NCBI RefSeq assembly: GCF_026130175.1
Contig: NZ_JAIGNI010000016.1
Coordinates: 22,480 to 86,479 of the forward strand
From: Lyngbya sp. CCAP 1446/10
GTDB taxonomy: Bacteria > Cyanobacteriota > Cyanobacteriia > Cyanobacteriales > Microcoleaceae
DNA: 64,000 nucleotides
Reading direction: 5' to 3'
Shown: positions 26,953 to 36,254 of the stretch, one piece after another
How positions within the stretch are numbered: the stretch's first letter is position 1
Layout: each line of letters begins with the position of its first letter
Position numbers and translations under genes: made by a program
The notes under the pieces: generated by a model
Seen by the model: only the letters and a program-made list of their open reading frames with translations
What the model was told of the DNA's origin: nothing
Database searches by the model: none

Positions 26953-27726
26953 TCAAGCAAAACTAGAAGAACCCAAATCGGGGGGTACATCTTGCCACCG
27001 CCCTTGTCCGACGGCTTGAATTGCTTCTTTTAGCAAGATATCACCGGTATAAATTGCTCTACCGACGATCGCACTTTTGACACCAATTGGTTCTAAAGCC
27101 AACAAAGTCAACAAATCTGCGATCGAACTAACGCCGCCGGAAGCAATCACCGGAATCGAAATAGCGTTAGCAATTTCGCGCAAAGATTCCAAGTTCGGCC
27201 CTTCCATAGTACCATCACGGTGAATGTCGGTGTAAATAATTTCAGCAGCACCTAATTCTGCCATTTTCTGCGCCAATTCTGTTGCTAAAACTTCTGAAGT
27301 TTCTAACCAGCCTCTGGTAGCAACTTTACCATTTCTGGCGTCGATTCCGACGAGAATGCGATCGGGAAATTCGGCGCACAATTCGCCGACTAATTGCGGT
27401 TGTTCGACGGCGACAGTGCCGAGAATGGCGCGCTGAACGCCTAATTTGAGAATTGCTGCGACAGAAGGGCGATCGCGCATTCCACCGCCTAGTTGACAAG
27501 GAATGTCCACTGCGCGGACGATCGCCTCAATGGCTGCTAAGTTTACAGGATGACCGGCTTTTGCCCCATCGAGGTCTACCAAATGCAGCATTGTCGCGCC
27601 TTGATTTACCCACTGTCTGGCGACTTCGACGGGATTGTCGTTAAAAGTTTGAGACTTGGCGTAGTCTCCTTGATACAGTCTGACGCATTTTCCGTCCAAT
27701 AGGTCGATCGCTGGAATTACATTCAT
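26953..27726 (-). CDS. hisA: Phosphoribosylformimino-5-aminoimidazole carboxamide ribotide isomerase
   Basis: A 257-residue TIM barrel of histidine biosynthesis (fourth step, Amadori-type isomerisation of ProFAR to PRFAR). The catalytic Asp8 lies in [17 protein letters not shown], and the second Asp in [16 protein letters not shown]. Phosphate-binding loops are QLGGGMRD and VIASGGVSS. The start is ATG 27726 ([10 protein letters not shown]); eight extra in-frame codons upstream are unlike the family. No other his genes are nearby, as usual for cyanobacteria. Confidence 0.96.
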   Translation of the reverse strand: MNVIPAIDLLDGKCVRLYQGDYAKSQTFNDNPVEVARQWVNQGATMLHLVDLDGAKAGHPVNLAAIEAIVRAVDIPCQLGGGMRDRPSVAAILKLGVQRAILGTVAVEQPQLVGELCAEFPDRILVGIDARNGKVATRGWLETSEVLATELAQKMAELGAAEIIYTDIHRDGTMEGPNLESLREIANAISIPVIASGGVSSIADLLTLLALEPIGVKSAIVGRAIYTGDILLKEAIQAVGQGRWQDVPPDLGSSSFA

Positions 27727-27801
27727 GATTTTGTAATTGGTAATTTGCACTTAATAACGAACTTTTTATCTACAAATTTTGGCTGTTCCCGTTCCCCCTT
27801 C

Positions 27802-28482
27802 TCATTTTTCCTTACCTGTGCAACGGCTATTTAAATGAAACATAATCGATGATGATAGAGTTGACCACAAAGGAGTATTAACCTCAGCTTTTCGCAAAGC
27901 TTCTGCCGTCCAGTCGTTGCAAGTTCTAAAAATCCAGTAACTGTCTTTTGCTTCATAAAAACTGTCGTTTTTGTCGTAGCCGTAGCTAATTTTTATTTTA
28001 TTACCTCCGGCGTCTAATTGGAATGTATTTTTAATAAAATTTACCATCCTCAGATAATTTTCTCCACTAATTTTAACACATTTGGTTTCTGGATTTGGGA
28101 AAAAAATCTGATAACCTTCGACTTGTAGGGTAGATGGATTAGGGAAAATAAGCGCCTTTAAACCAGTAATTGGGTTGATACTTCCTGATGTGGGAGTTTC
28201 CAGCATAAAAGCTCGATCTCCCCAGCCAAAAGATAAATATTTATAATCGGAAGCGGCCTCGCGCCCTATTTTTGTTAGCGGTAAATATTGATTCCAGTCA
28301 AAATATTTATTCTTAACTGGAACAATGATTTCGGTGTGGATGCCTCCGTTATAAATTTGTATGGAAACCGTGCAATCTGCTTGTGAGTAATATCCCCATT
28401 TTGTGGGAGTGAGAAAGCCAATAATTAGGAAAGCGGTAAAAGATAAGATGAAAATTCCTAAGCACTGTATGTTTTTTTTCAT
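27802..28482 (-). CDS. DUF2459/TIGR02117 family protein
   Basis: A 226-residue protein with an N-terminal signal or membrane segment (about 8-25) and the DUF2459 hallmarks NGGIHTEIIVPVK, YLSFGWGDRAFMLET and RTCNDWTAEALRKA. The conserved His, Asp and Cys residues suggest a cysteine-peptidase-like fold, but the activity is not established. It would act outside the cytoplasm. It stands alone, 75 bases downstream of the hisA start on the same strand. Confidence 0.85.
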   Translation of the reverse strand: MKKNIQCLGIFILSFTAFLIIGFLTPTKWGYYSQADCTVSIQIYNGGIHTEIIVPVKNKYFDWNQYLPLTKIGREAASDYKYLSFGWGDRAFMLETPTSGSINPITGLKALIFPNPSTLQVEGYQIFFPNPETKCVKISGENYLRMVNFIKNTFQLDAGGNKIKISYGYDKNDSFYEAKDSYWIFRTCNDWTAEALRKAEVNTPLWSTLSSSIMFHLNSRCTGKEK

Positions 28483-28513
28483 TTTAACGGTGGGTGTGGA
28501 ATTCGGCTTTTTA

Positions 28514-28569
28514 TAAAGACTTTAATCCTTAATAATTCCCAAGATAAGGACTTTAGTCCTTACTACAAA
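28514..28569. repeat. Dispersed GGACTTTAGTCC hairpin
   Basis: AAAGACTTTAATCCTT and AAGGACTTTAGTCCTTACTAC, a degenerate member of the family described at 63034-63092. It lies between DUF2459 and the GHL10 gene. Confidence 0.6.
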
Positions 28570-28583
28570 TATCGTACCAAATT

Positions 28584-29774
28584 TTAAACAGAAGGTCGCT
28601 TCATTTTCGTGGGAAAGAATGCTCGAAATGCTGAATTTCGTTCTTCGGGGGTTTCATTCGCCCAACTCGACAAGCTTTCGTAGAAAAAGAATGAAACACC
28701 TCCAAAGTTTCTTTTTCGGACTTCTTGCACTTGATCTTGAATTTGTTTAAGGGGAACTGGACTATTTTTTAAGCCTGTTAAAATGCCGATCGCAGTTGGA
28801 ATGTGCCCTTTAGCTAATTTAACTTCTTCGCGATCCAATTCGGCATTAAAACGCTTGATATCGCTGCGATAAACCTGGACTATAACTTCTTCGATGTAAC
28901 CGCGTCTTTCCCAGCTAAACCAGTCCTGCAAGTGGGCTGGTAAAGCAAAATGTAGGGGATTGGGAGACAAGGCGACAATACATTTTTGTTTGCGGGCTTT
29001 GATGGCTCTAAAAAGTCGCGCCATAAAGTCGTTGATTCTATCGGCGCGCCAGCGTACCCAGAAGGTTTCGCGGAAGTCGTTGGAGGGACGGGCTTTGATA
29101 TCTTTCTGATACATTAATACTGTCAACGGTTCGTATCCAAATTCTGATGGTAAGCCGAAATGGTCGTCAAATTGAATGCCATCTAGATCGTAATTAGCCA
29201 CAAGTTCGACAACTAACTCTTGGATAAATTTCTGTACTTCAGGATGAAAAGGACTCAGCCAAACGCGATCGTTTGTGCCTTCTTTCCAAATCGTTGAACC
29301 GTCACGCCGTTTCGCCAACCAATCAGGGTGCAGTCTGGCTAATTCTGAGTCGGCGGGGGCCATGAAACCAAACTCAAACCAAGGGATTACTGCTATACCT
29401 TTTTTATGTGCTGCTGTAATGATTTCTTTGAGGACATCTCGCCCTTTTAATGTGGGTGTGGGGTCGTTTAAATATCCGAATACTCGTTTTGCTACAGCAC
29501 TCGGATGAATGGTATAACCCCCTTGCCAAACCGTAGGATAAATGGTATTAAAGTTCAGTTTGTCTAGCCTATTTACAGCGTCTGTGATGTTTTTGGGCGA
29601 AAAGATCACATCGCTATCAATATTAGTCAGCCAAATGCCGCGCAATTCGGTTTTTGGGGTTTTGGGCGGAGTTTGAGCCGAGAGGCTGGGAGAGAAAATC
29701 GCGGAGGAGGTAAGGGCGATCGCAAAAACAACTATTAAAGCCAGTATCCGCTGCCATTTGTGCAGTTTAATCAT
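28584..29774 (-). CDS. Secreted GHL10-type glycoside hydrolase-like protein
   Basis: A 396-residue protein with a signal peptide (IVVFAIALTSSAIFSPSLSA, about 12-31) followed by a GHL10/DUF187 (PF02638) TIM barrel. The family features ELRGIWLTNIDSDVIFS, LNFNTIYPTVWQGGYT, GIAVIPWFEFGFM, ANYDLDGIQFDDHFGLP and GVSFFFYESLSSW are all present. The DGIQFDDH stretch carries the acidic residues thought to be catalytic. The related YngK/DigH enzymes act on denuded peptidoglycan glycan strands; whether this one does is inference. ATG 29774 is used because the signal peptide then starts at the N-terminus. Confidence 0.9.
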   Translation of the reverse strand: MIKLHKWQRILALIVVFAIALTSSAIFSPSLSAQTPPKTPKTELRGIWLTNIDSDVIFSPKNITDAVNRLDKLNFNTIYPTVWQGGYTIHPSAVAKRVFGYLNDPTPTLKGRDVLKEIITAAHKKGIAVIPWFEFGFMAPADSELARLHPDWLAKRRDGSTIWKEGTNDRVWLSPFHPEVQKFIQELVVELVANYDLDGIQFDDHFGLPSEFGYEPLTVLMYQKDIKARPSNDFRETFWVRWRADRINDFMARLFRAIKARKQKCIVALSPNPLHFALPAHLQDWFSWERRGYIEEVIVQVYRSDIKRFNAELDREEVKLAKGHIPTAIGILTGLKNSPVPLKQIQDQVQEVRKRNFGGVSFFFYESLSSWANETPEERNSAFRAFFPTKMKRPSV

Positions 29775-30019
29775 CAATTTTCCGCAAACACCACAGTTTA
29801 ACATCATACTGTAGCGTGCACATTGCAAACCTTACGATTATTCTTCAGTCCGCGTCGGCGGACGAAAGTTTGTCTAGTCGCGCTTTCAACCGCCGAGGGG
29901 CTTAAAAACCTTAGCAATACAGGTTTTGGTATACCTCATTTGTGTGAGAAACGCTACATGACAAGTTAGGATAAATCAAATAGTTATAACATTAAAATTG
30001 TTTTTGAGTCACCATCCAT

Positions 30020-30790
30020 ATGAATCCTGATTCTCTCCGTACCTTGGGCGTACCGCCGAATGCTTGGAAAGTTGATGCCAAAATTGCCGACATTACCCGA
30101 TCGCCGATCGCGCCTCAACCTGTTACCCTAGAAACAGAAACTAAAACCCTGCGTTTGGATTTAGCAAAAGCAGCCATGTTGGTGATAGATATGCAAAATG
30201 ATTTTTGTCACCCCGACGGTTGGCTAGCACATATTGGTGTAGATGTAACGCCCGCAAGAACTCCAATCAATCCTTTAAAGAATTTGCTGCCAAAATTGCG
30301 ATCGCACGCCATACCAATTATTTGGATCAACTGGGGAAACCGCCCCGATTTGCTGAATATTAGTGCAGCTTCCCGCCACGTTTACAATCCCACGGGCGAG
30401 GGCGTAGGTTTAGGAGATCCGCTACCCAAAAACGGCGCATCTGTATTGATGGCGGGGAGTTGGGCGGCGCGGGTTGTCGATGAATTGGAACAGAAACCAG
30501 AGGATATTTGTGTTGATAAATATCGGATGAGCGGCTTTTGGGATACTCCTTTAGATAGTATATTGCGGAACCTCGGCAAAACTACACTTTTCTTCGGAGG
30601 AGTAAACGCCGATCAGTGCGTCATGGCTACACTACAAGATGCTAATTTCCTCGGTTACGACTGTATTTTAGTCAAAGATTGTACAGCTACAACATCTCCA
30701 GAGTATTGCTGGCAGGCTACTCTTTATAACGTTAAACAATGTTTTGGTTTTTTATCGGATTCTCAGGCTATGTTAGAAGCGATTAAATAG
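30020..30790 (+). CDS. Isochorismatase-like cysteine hydrolase
   Basis: A 256-residue cysteine hydrolase. The catalytic triad is Asp in MLVIDMQNDFCHPDG, Lys in CVDKYRMSGFWDT, and Cys in GGVNADQCVMATLQDA. The length and the HIGVDVTPAR segment resemble ureidoacrylate/N-carbamoyl amidohydrolases of the RutB type more than true isochorismatases, but the substrate is not certain. A cupin and a DUF952 protein follow on the same strand with gaps of 113 and 159 bases. Confidence 0.85.
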   Translation: MNPDSLRTLGVPPNAWKVDAKIADITRSPIAPQPVTLETETKTLRLDLAKAAMLVIDMQNDFCHPDGWLAHIGVDVTPARTPINPLKNLLPKLRSHAIPIIWINWGNRPDLLNISAASRHVYNPTGEGVGLGDPLPKNGASVLMAGSWAARVVDELEQKPEDICVDKYRMSGFWDTPLDSILRNLGKTTLFFGGVNADQCVMATLQDANFLGYDCILVKDCTATTSPEYCWQATLYNVKQCFGFLSDSQAMLEAIK

Positions 30791-30903
30791 CAATCACGAA
30801 TTAGCATAGGGGCAATCCCCTGCGGTTCGCCCTCTCGATTAAGACACTGAGTGGGCGGGCACAGGGGGCACCTACGATAATTAACAATTAAAAACAAAAA
30901 ACA

Positions 30904-31356
30904 ATGACAAATCAGTGCATGATTCCTGTTATGAAGTCTCCGAAAGACTACCAAGCATTTCGCATCAGTCCTGGCGATACTAATAGATTGGCGATTGTCT
31001 TCGATCCGGCAACCGCGAATGTTTCATTAACTGTTTGCGTCGAAATTTTCGATGCGGGCGGTAAAACTCCTCCCAACCGCCATCAATTGGCAGTAGAAAT
31101 GTTTTTTGTACTCAAAGGCAGAGGTCAAGCAACCTGTGACGGCAAAACAGTTAGTATTCAACCGGGTGATAGTTTGTTAGTGCCTCCAACCGGCACTCAT
31201 CTAATTGAAAATACGGGCAGCGAACGTTTGTACACTTTGTGCATTATGGTGCCGAATGAGGATTTTGTGGAACTAATTCGCAGCGGTACACCAGTCGAAC
31301 TTGATGAGGAAGATTTGAGAGTTTTAGGGCGATCGGATGTACTTGTATCCTGCTAA
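30904..31356 (+). CDS. Single-domain cupin protein
   Basis: A 150-residue cupin with HQLAVEMFFVLKGRGQATCD (motif 1 with His and Glu) and PGDSLLVPPTGTHLIENTG (motif 2 with the metal-binding His). The ATG follows an AT-rich AAAACAATG and no strong ribosome binding site is seen. The position after the cysteine hydrolase suggests a shared pathway, but the gap is 113 bases and contains a GC-rich dispersed repeat. No substrate can be assigned. Confidence 0.8.
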   Translation: MTNQCMIPVMKSPKDYQAFRISPGDTNRLAIVFDPATANVSLTVCVEIFDAGGKTPPNRHQLAVEMFFVLKGRGQATCDGKTVSIQPGDSLLVPPTGTHLIENTGSERLYTLCIMVPNEDFVELIRSGTPVELDEEDLRVLGRSDVLVSC

Positions 31357-31357
31357 G

Positions 31358-31413
31358 TTGGTAGTCAAGACTTTAGTCTTTTTTTAGAATGATTAAAGTC
31401 TTGATGGCGAACC
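31358..31413. repeat. Dispersed GACTTTAGTC hairpin
   Basis: GTAGTCAAGACTTTAGTC pairs with GATTAAAGTCTTGA and ends in GGCGAACC. It starts two bases after the cupin stop codon, so it may work as its terminator. Confidence 0.7.
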
Positions 31414-31515
31414 AATCGATGATACAATTATGATATTTACAGTTAAGTTGTGGCGGAAATTATCCCTCTCAATTTTATTACCCATTTTCGATTAAATCTA
31501 AAACCCATCTAAACT

Positions 31516-31866
31516 ATGAGCGTTATTTTTCACATTACCCGCAGCCAACAGTGGGAAGAAGCAAAACAAGTGCAATCCTATCGCGGAGATACGCTAGATA
31601 CTGAAGGATTTATCCACTGTTCAACTTTGCCGCAAGTTCTGAAATCTGCCAATAAATTCTTTTTGGGACAAACAGGATTGCTGCTGCTGTGGATTGACTC
31701 AGCAAAAGTAGAATCTGAACTTAAGTATGAATTTGCAGCAGGTGAAGATTACCCGCACATTTACGGGCCGCTGAATATTGATGCTGTGTTGCAAGTTTTT
31801 GAGTTTGAAGCGGGTGCAGATGGTAAGTTTCAATTGCCTGCAGAATTAACAGTCAGTCCTAAATAA
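31516..31866 (+). CDS. DUF952 domain protein
   Basis: A 116-residue DUF952 protein. IFHITRSQQWEEAK, YRGDTLDTEGFIHCSTLPQV, LLLWIDSAKVESELKYE and DYPHIYGPLNIDAV are the family motifs in order; the IHCS and HIYG histidines are invariant. DUF952 proteins resemble glutathione-S-transferase-unrelated ADP-ribosyl-fold proteins in sequence pattern but have no established function. It stands alone after the cupin. Confidence 0.88.
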   Translation: MSVIFHITRSQQWEEAKQVQSYRGDTLDTEGFIHCSTLPQVLKSANKFFLGQTGLLLLWIDSAKVESELKYEFAAGEDYPHIYGPLNIDAVLQVFEFEAGADGKFQLPAELTVSPK

Positions 31867-32057
31867 ACTTATTGCATTATTTTGGGATTGATAATTCAAC
31901 CGCAGATGTCAAGCAGATAAGCACAGATAAACGCGGATAAATGTAGGCGCATTTACAGGTGGTCGCCGGGGCTGGTTTCTAGATATTTGGGATGTGAATT
32001 ACAGATGGTTTGTGAACCTGCCCCTAGCAATATTGTTGTTGCGATATTTCCCAAATA

Positions 32058-33311
32058 TCAATCAATTTCAATCAACTCTGCCGCGAATTTCAGCGCATCT
32101 TCGCGAGTGGCAATTCTCCCTTCTACCCGCGCTAATTGAATCTCCATTAATAATTGACCGATGCGCGGACTTCTGGGAATATTCAACGATTCCATTAACT
32201 CATTGCCGCTAACTAATTGGGTGGGATGAGCGATAATGTCATCAGCATCGAGGTAGCGATTAATTAAGGGTGAAATTTCATCAACCGCAACTCCCGCCGC
32301 TAGGGCTAAAACTGCTAAAACTGGAAATACTATTCCTACATCGCGAAACAAAAAATACTGTTCTCGTAAAGACATTTCCGCAATTGGTTCTGCTTGCAAT
32401 TTGGGTAAATATTTCAAAAGCCCGATCGCACTTTTGATCTCTGCATTGCTGTACTTCAACCGCAGCAACTCAGTTTCAGCGATTGTCGGGTCAGAATTTG
32501 CCAAAATAGCCAACTTCCCAACCGCCAATAACGGCGTTTTAATTGTATCTCGAATCGATCGCCCAAATTCTCTACCCAACTCTGGATAAATTGCCGCCAA
32601 ATCAGCAGCACAGGAGTCAATTTTTGTCAAGATATCAAAACGGTCGATCGCACTTTCAAACCAAATCGAAAACAAACCATCTTCGCAACCCTTACAAATC
32701 CAAGGAACACCGTGATTATTGCTCAACAAATAACCCAATTCCGTCCGCACCCGTTCCACCGCCACCCGACTCAACAACGGCGCTAATTCTCGAATCGCCG
32801 ATTGTGTTTCCGGCTCGATCGCAAAACCCAACTGCGCCGCTTGACGGTAAGCTCTTAATAGCCTCAGCGGATCATCTTCCAAATTCGATCGCGAAATCAT
32901 CCGCAGCAAACCCAACCGCAAATCAGTTTGACCGTCCACAGGATCGATGATTTCTCCAGTAAAAGGATTGCAGGCGATCGCATTTATCCGAAAATCCCGG
33001 CGCCACAAATCCCCCTCCAGACTCCCCCCGAAAGCCTCCGCAAAATCCGCCGTACCGCCCGCAAACACCACCCGCGCAATCTGTCGTTCCGCATCCAACA
33101 ACACAAATCCGGCTTTTGTGCGATCGGCAATTTTTCGAGCAGTCTTCACCGCCCGTGTTAGCATAACGAAATCCAAATCAAAATAGTGCGATCGGCGCCC
33201 CAGCAGCGCATCCCGCACCGCGCCGCCCACCAAATAAGCAGGCGGTGTCAACAGTTCCAAATCGAACGGCCAAGTCTCAGGAGATAACGCAGTTGGCAAA
33301 TTAATCGGCAT
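32058..33311 (-). CDS. cca: Class II tRNA nucleotidyltransferase / poly(A) polymerase family
   Basis: A 417-residue class II nucleotidyltransferase. The catalytic head has GGAVRDALLG (29-38), D45-L-D47, and RRDFRINA (104-111). The nucleotide-selecting motif is EDDPLRLLRAYRQAA (145-159). The C-terminal body is helical. Enzymes of this family add CCA, or only CC or A, to tRNA 3' ends; cyanobacteria often split the task between two enzymes, so the exact activity is open. The start at ATG 33311 gives MPINLPTALS. It is monocistronic and divergent from ycf34. Confidence 0.88.
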   Translation of the reverse strand: MPINLPTALSPETWPFDLELLTPPAYLVGGAVRDALLGRRSHYFDLDFVMLTRAVKTARKIADRTKAGFVLLDAERQIARVVFAGGTADFAEAFGGSLEGDLWRRDFRINAIACNPFTGEIIDPVDGQTDLRLGLLRMISRSNLEDDPLRLLRAYRQAAQLGFAIEPETQSAIRELAPLLSRVAVERVRTELGYLLSNNHGVPWICKGCEDGLFSIWFESAIDRFDILTKIDSCAADLAAIYPELGREFGRSIRDTIKTPLLAVGKLAILANSDPTIAETELLRLKYSNAEIKSAIGLLKYLPKLQAEPIAEMSLREQYFLFRDVGIVFPVLAVLALAAGVAVDEISPLINRYLDADDIIAHPTQLVSGNELMESLNIPRSPRIGQLLMEIQLARVEGRIATREDALKFAAELIEID

Positions 33312-33419
33312 CGCAACAAAAATCTACTTTCCTTACAAACCATTAAACTCTTGCTAAGCTAGATTAACAGAAAGCTCAGAATTAACCAATCTTTTTGAAA
33401 TGCACAGAGGATATCAAGA

Positions 33420-33668
33420 ATGTGTATTTGTATTAACTGCCACTATGTAGACCGCTGCTTCACCTACCACGCCGTAGAAGGACAGCACGAACAAATCCAC
33501 CTCACCGAAACACCCGATTTCGACCCCGTAGAACCCACTATCAACGTCAACATCCGCCCCCGTCAAGACGAAATTGAAATGGAATGGGATGTAGTTGGCT
33601 GTGAAAGTTTCAAGCAAGAGACCGGTAAATGGGCAAAAATGCGGCCCGGCGAACTCGTACCGACTTAA
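33420..33668 (+). CDS. ycf34: Ycf34 family iron-sulfur protein
   Basis: An 82-residue Ycf34 protein starting MCICINCHYVDRCFTYH. The four-cysteine cluster (C2, C4, C7, C13) followed by TYHAVEGQHEQ is diagnostic. The family is found in cyanobacteria and red-algal plastids; in Synechocystis Ycf34 binds an Fe-S cluster and affects photosynthetic electron transport. It is monocistronic. A long purine heptamer tract begins right after the stop codon. Confidence 0.95.
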   Translation: MCICINCHYVDRCFTYHAVEGQHEQIHLTETPDFDPVEPTINVNIRPRQDEIEMEWDVVGCESFKQETGKWAKMRPGELVPT

Positions 33669-33746
33669 CGAAGAAGGAAGAAGGAAGAAGGAAGAAGGAA
33701 GAAGGAAGAGGGAAGAAGGAAGAGGGAAGAAGGAAGAAGGAAGAAA
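33669..33746 (+). repeat. GGAAGAA/GGAAGAG heptamer tract
   Basis: About eleven tandem purine heptamers directly downstream of ycf34. The same unit recurs at 53499-53555 (as pyrimidines) and 58961-59015. Confidence 0.95.
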
Positions 33747-33837
33747 ATAAAACCTGCTGCTTTCTTGTTTCTTCTTTTTCCTCACTTACAAATTACCAAT
33801 TACAAATTACAAATTCTAAAATCCTCAATTCCCCCAA

Positions 33838-33867
33838 TCTAAAATCTAAAATCTAAAATCTAAAATC
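33838..33867 (+). repeat. TCTAAAA heptamer tandem repeat before the kinase gene
   Basis: Four copies of TCTAAAA end three bases before the kinase ATG, occupying the place of the ribosome binding site. This is a typical short tandemly repeated repetitive sequence of cyanobacteria. Confidence 0.9.
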
Positions 33868-33870
33868 AAA

Positions 33871-35580
33871 ATGTCCTATTGCTTAAACCCAACTTGTCAG
33901 AATCCGCAAAATTCAGGGGATGCAGAATTGTGCAAAAATTGCGGATCGAAATTGTTGCTAACTAACGAACAATCGCCATCAGCATCTCGCTACCGTACCA
34001 TAAAGGCGATCGGACAAGGAGGTTTTGGCAGAACTTTCCTAGCAGTTGATGAAACCAAAACCCTGATTTTTTCCCAGTGCGTAATCAAGCAATTTTTACC
34101 ACAAAACACCGCAGCCGAAAAAGCCGCCCAACTATTTCACCAAGAAGCCGCCCAGCTAGAAACCTTGGGGAAACATCCCCAGATTCCAGAATTAATCGCG
34201 CATTTTGAACAAGACGGGAGACAATACTTAGTACAAGAATTTATAGACGGCAAAAACCTAGCCCAAGAATTAGAACAAAAAGGAGCATTCACCGAAACTC
34301 AAATTCGGCAAATCCTCAACGATTTATTACCAGTGCTCCACTTCGTCCACAAATCCAAAGTTATTCACCGCGATATCAAACCCGACAATATCATTCGCCG
34401 CCGACTATCTCCAGCCCCTTTACCCGCCTTAGAAAATTCCTATCAACGCTCTCCTTTCCAGAAAGATATCGTTTTAGTAGACTTTGGTGCAGCCAAAAAA
34501 GTAACAGCAACCGGATTGCCACAAACTGGTACAATTATCGGCAGTGCTGCTTATACAGCCCCAGAACAATTGATGGGAAAAGCAGTTTTTGCCAGCGATA
34601 TCTACAGTTTGGGTGTTACTTGCATTCACTTGCTGACTCACATTCCTCCCTTCGACTTATTCGACAGCGCCGAGGATTCTTGGGCTTGGCGCAATTATTT
34701 GAAGAGTGCTGTTAGCGACGATTTCGGCCGCATTCTCGATACGATGCTCCAAAGTGGCACCAATCGACGCTACAATTCAGCATCCGCAGTCATCCGGCAG
34801 TTGAACCCCAAGCCGGTGTATTTAGAGGGGCAGCCTGTGCTGAATGCACCGGAAACGCCCGCAGAACGGATAGTTACACCTGCGCCCGGTGTGTCGCTTT
34901 TCACTCGCCAACAGCAAGCCGAAATTCAGCAAGCTTTACAAGATGCGATCGCCCCGTACAATGTTAAAATCCAAGTCAGTCAAGCCAAGCAAAAGCTCAA
35001 TATAGTCATCAACAGAACCGAAGACAATCCCGTTCACTATCCGCACTTGTCGCAAATAATTGCCACCAGACTCACCGATTTGCAGTTAAAAAAAGTCGCA
35101 ACCATTAAGCTTTTGGGTAGAGTCAACAATTCTCGCGTCCCCGAGTGGAAGGAAGTATTGCAAATCGATCCCAAGATTCAATTGAGAAACAAACTCCTGC
35201 GGCTGCAACACAATCAATTAGCCAAGAAAATCGCCCCAGTTGCCACCCAAGAATTTTGGCTACCGAAGTTAAAAAATACGGATTTCTGGATCGATTCGCT
35301 AATGTTTGCTTTGGTTTGGTTTATCTTTGGCTCTCAGATAGTCATTTTTAATTCTTGGTTCGCGCTGATAGTTGCTTCAGGTTTTATGGTGGTCAAACAT
35401 CAAGTTTCCCAAAATAAAGAATTTGCGAATAAAAATTTATTTGCCAGTTTAGTAGTCTTATTTTTGATAACAGGTGGGATGGGGAACTCAAGGATTTTAA
35501 ACACTGGAATATTTGGTATTCTTTTAGGTTGCTTAGTTGTAGTTCTGCCGCTGTTTTTTGTTAAGGAAAATTATCAGTAA
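33871..35580 (+). CDS. Zinc-ribbon Ser/Thr protein kinase, membrane anchored
   Basis: A 569-residue protein. An N-terminal zinc ribbon (C4, C9, C21, C24) precedes a Hanks-type kinase domain: glycine loop IGQGGFGRTF (48-57), ATP lysine K73 in CVIKQF, catalytic HRDIKPDN (166-173) and DFGAAK (204-209). The activation loop is followed by GSAAYTAPEQLMG. A middle region (about 340-430) has no recognised domain. Four hydrophobic segments at the C-terminus (from about 475) anchor it in a membrane. This is the cyanobacterial SpkB/SpkF-like layout. The tsaB gene begins two bases after its stop, so the two are likely cotranscribed. Confidence 0.93.
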   Translation: MSYCLNPTCQNPQNSGDAELCKNCGSKLLLTNEQSPSASRYRTIKAIGQGGFGRTFLAVDETKTLIFSQCVIKQFLPQNTAAEKAAQLFHQEAAQLETLGKHPQIPELIAHFEQDGRQYLVQEFIDGKNLAQELEQKGAFTETQIRQILNDLLPVLHFVHKSKVIHRDIKPDNIIRRRLSPAPLPALENSYQRSPFQKDIVLVDFGAAKKVTATGLPQTGTIIGSAAYTAPEQLMGKAVFASDIYSLGVTCIHLLTHIPPFDLFDSAEDSWAWRNYLKSAVSDDFGRILDTMLQSGTNRRYNSASAVIRQLNPKPVYLEGQPVLNAPETPAERIVTPAPGVSLFTRQQQAEIQQALQDAIAPYNVKIQVSQAKQKLNIVINRTEDNPVHYPHLSQIIATRLTDLQLKKVATIKLLGRVNNSRVPEWKEVLQIDPKIQLRNKLLRLQHNQLAKKIAPVATQEFWLPKLKNTDFWIDSLMFALVWFIFGSQIVIFNSWFALIVASGFMVVKHQVSQNKEFANKNLFASLVVLFLITGGMGNSRILNTGIFGILLGCLVVVLPLFFVKENYQ

Positions 35581-35582
35581 TC

Positions 35583-36254
35583 GTGAATAGCAATCCCCCA
35601 GACGGAACATCAGTTAAAAAATACGGTTTAGCCCTGCACACGGCAACTCCCGAATTAGGTTTAGCAATCAGCAATTTTGACGGCGATTCTCGCTACCAAA
35701 CTTGGAATTTGGGCCGCAGTTTAGCCACAGATTTGCATCAGCATTTAGTAGAGTTTATCGCGCCGCAAACTTGGGCAAATTTGGCTTTTATTGCAGTGGC
35801 GAAGGGGCCCGGAGGTTTCACGGGCACTCGCATGGGTATGGTGACAGCGCGGACTTTGGCTCAACAATTGAATATTCCGGTTTTTGCGGTTTCAACTTTG
35901 GCGGCTGTTGCTTGGTTGGAACCCCCCCAACCCCCCCTTGATAAGGGGGGGCTTTTGGATATCGCGCTGCAAATGCCTGCACAGCGGGGGCAATTATTTG
36001 GGGCGGTTTATTCAGTTAACAGTAATTCTGGTTTAACTGAGTTGTTTCCAGATACGGTAATGACGGCGGAATCTTGGCAGGAAAAGTTGGCAAGTTGGGA
36101 AAATTCCTATCAGTTGATTGAAGTTGGCAGCGAGTTGGGTACGTCGGTTTCTGGTGTGTTGGATTTGGCTTATTTGGAGTGGAAACAAGGAAGTCGCCCT
36201 AATTGGTCGGATGCTTTGCCTTATTACGGGCAACATCCTGTGCAGGGAAAATGA
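35583..36254 (+). CDS. tsaB: tRNA N6-threonylcarbamoyladenosine complex dimerisation subunit TsaB
   Basis: A 223-residue actin-like protein starting at GTG 35583, two bases after the kinase stop. YGLALHTATPELGLAI and AVAKGPGGFTGTRMGMVTARTLA (the GPGSFTG-like loop, 75-81) identify TsaB, which scaffolds TsaD in the synthesis of t6A37 in ANN-decoding tRNAs. Residues 113-125 (EPPQPPLDKGGLL) are translated from a dispersed repeat (35921-35952) that is intergenic elsewhere in the window. The insertion keeps the frame and lies between the conserved VSTLAAVA and MPAQRGQLF stretches. Confidence 0.92.
   Translation: MNSNPPDGTSVKKYGLALHTATPELGLAISNFDGDSRYQTWNLGRSLATDLHQHLVEFIAPQTWANLAFIAVAKGPGGFTGTRMGMVTARTLAQQLNIPVFAVSTLAAVAWLEPPQPPLDKGGLLDIALQMPAQRGQLFGAVYSVNSNSGLTELFPDTVMTAESWQEKLASWENSYQLIEVGSELGTSVSGVLDLAYLEWKQGSRPNWSDALPYYGQHPVQGK
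35921..35952 (+). repeat. CCCCCCAACCCCCCCTTGATAAGGGGGGG repeat inside tsaB
   Basis: The core, with a C-rich arm, TTGATAA and a G-rich arm, matches the arms of the element at 39033-39174. Its length adds whole codons, so tsaB stays open. Confidence 0.85.
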
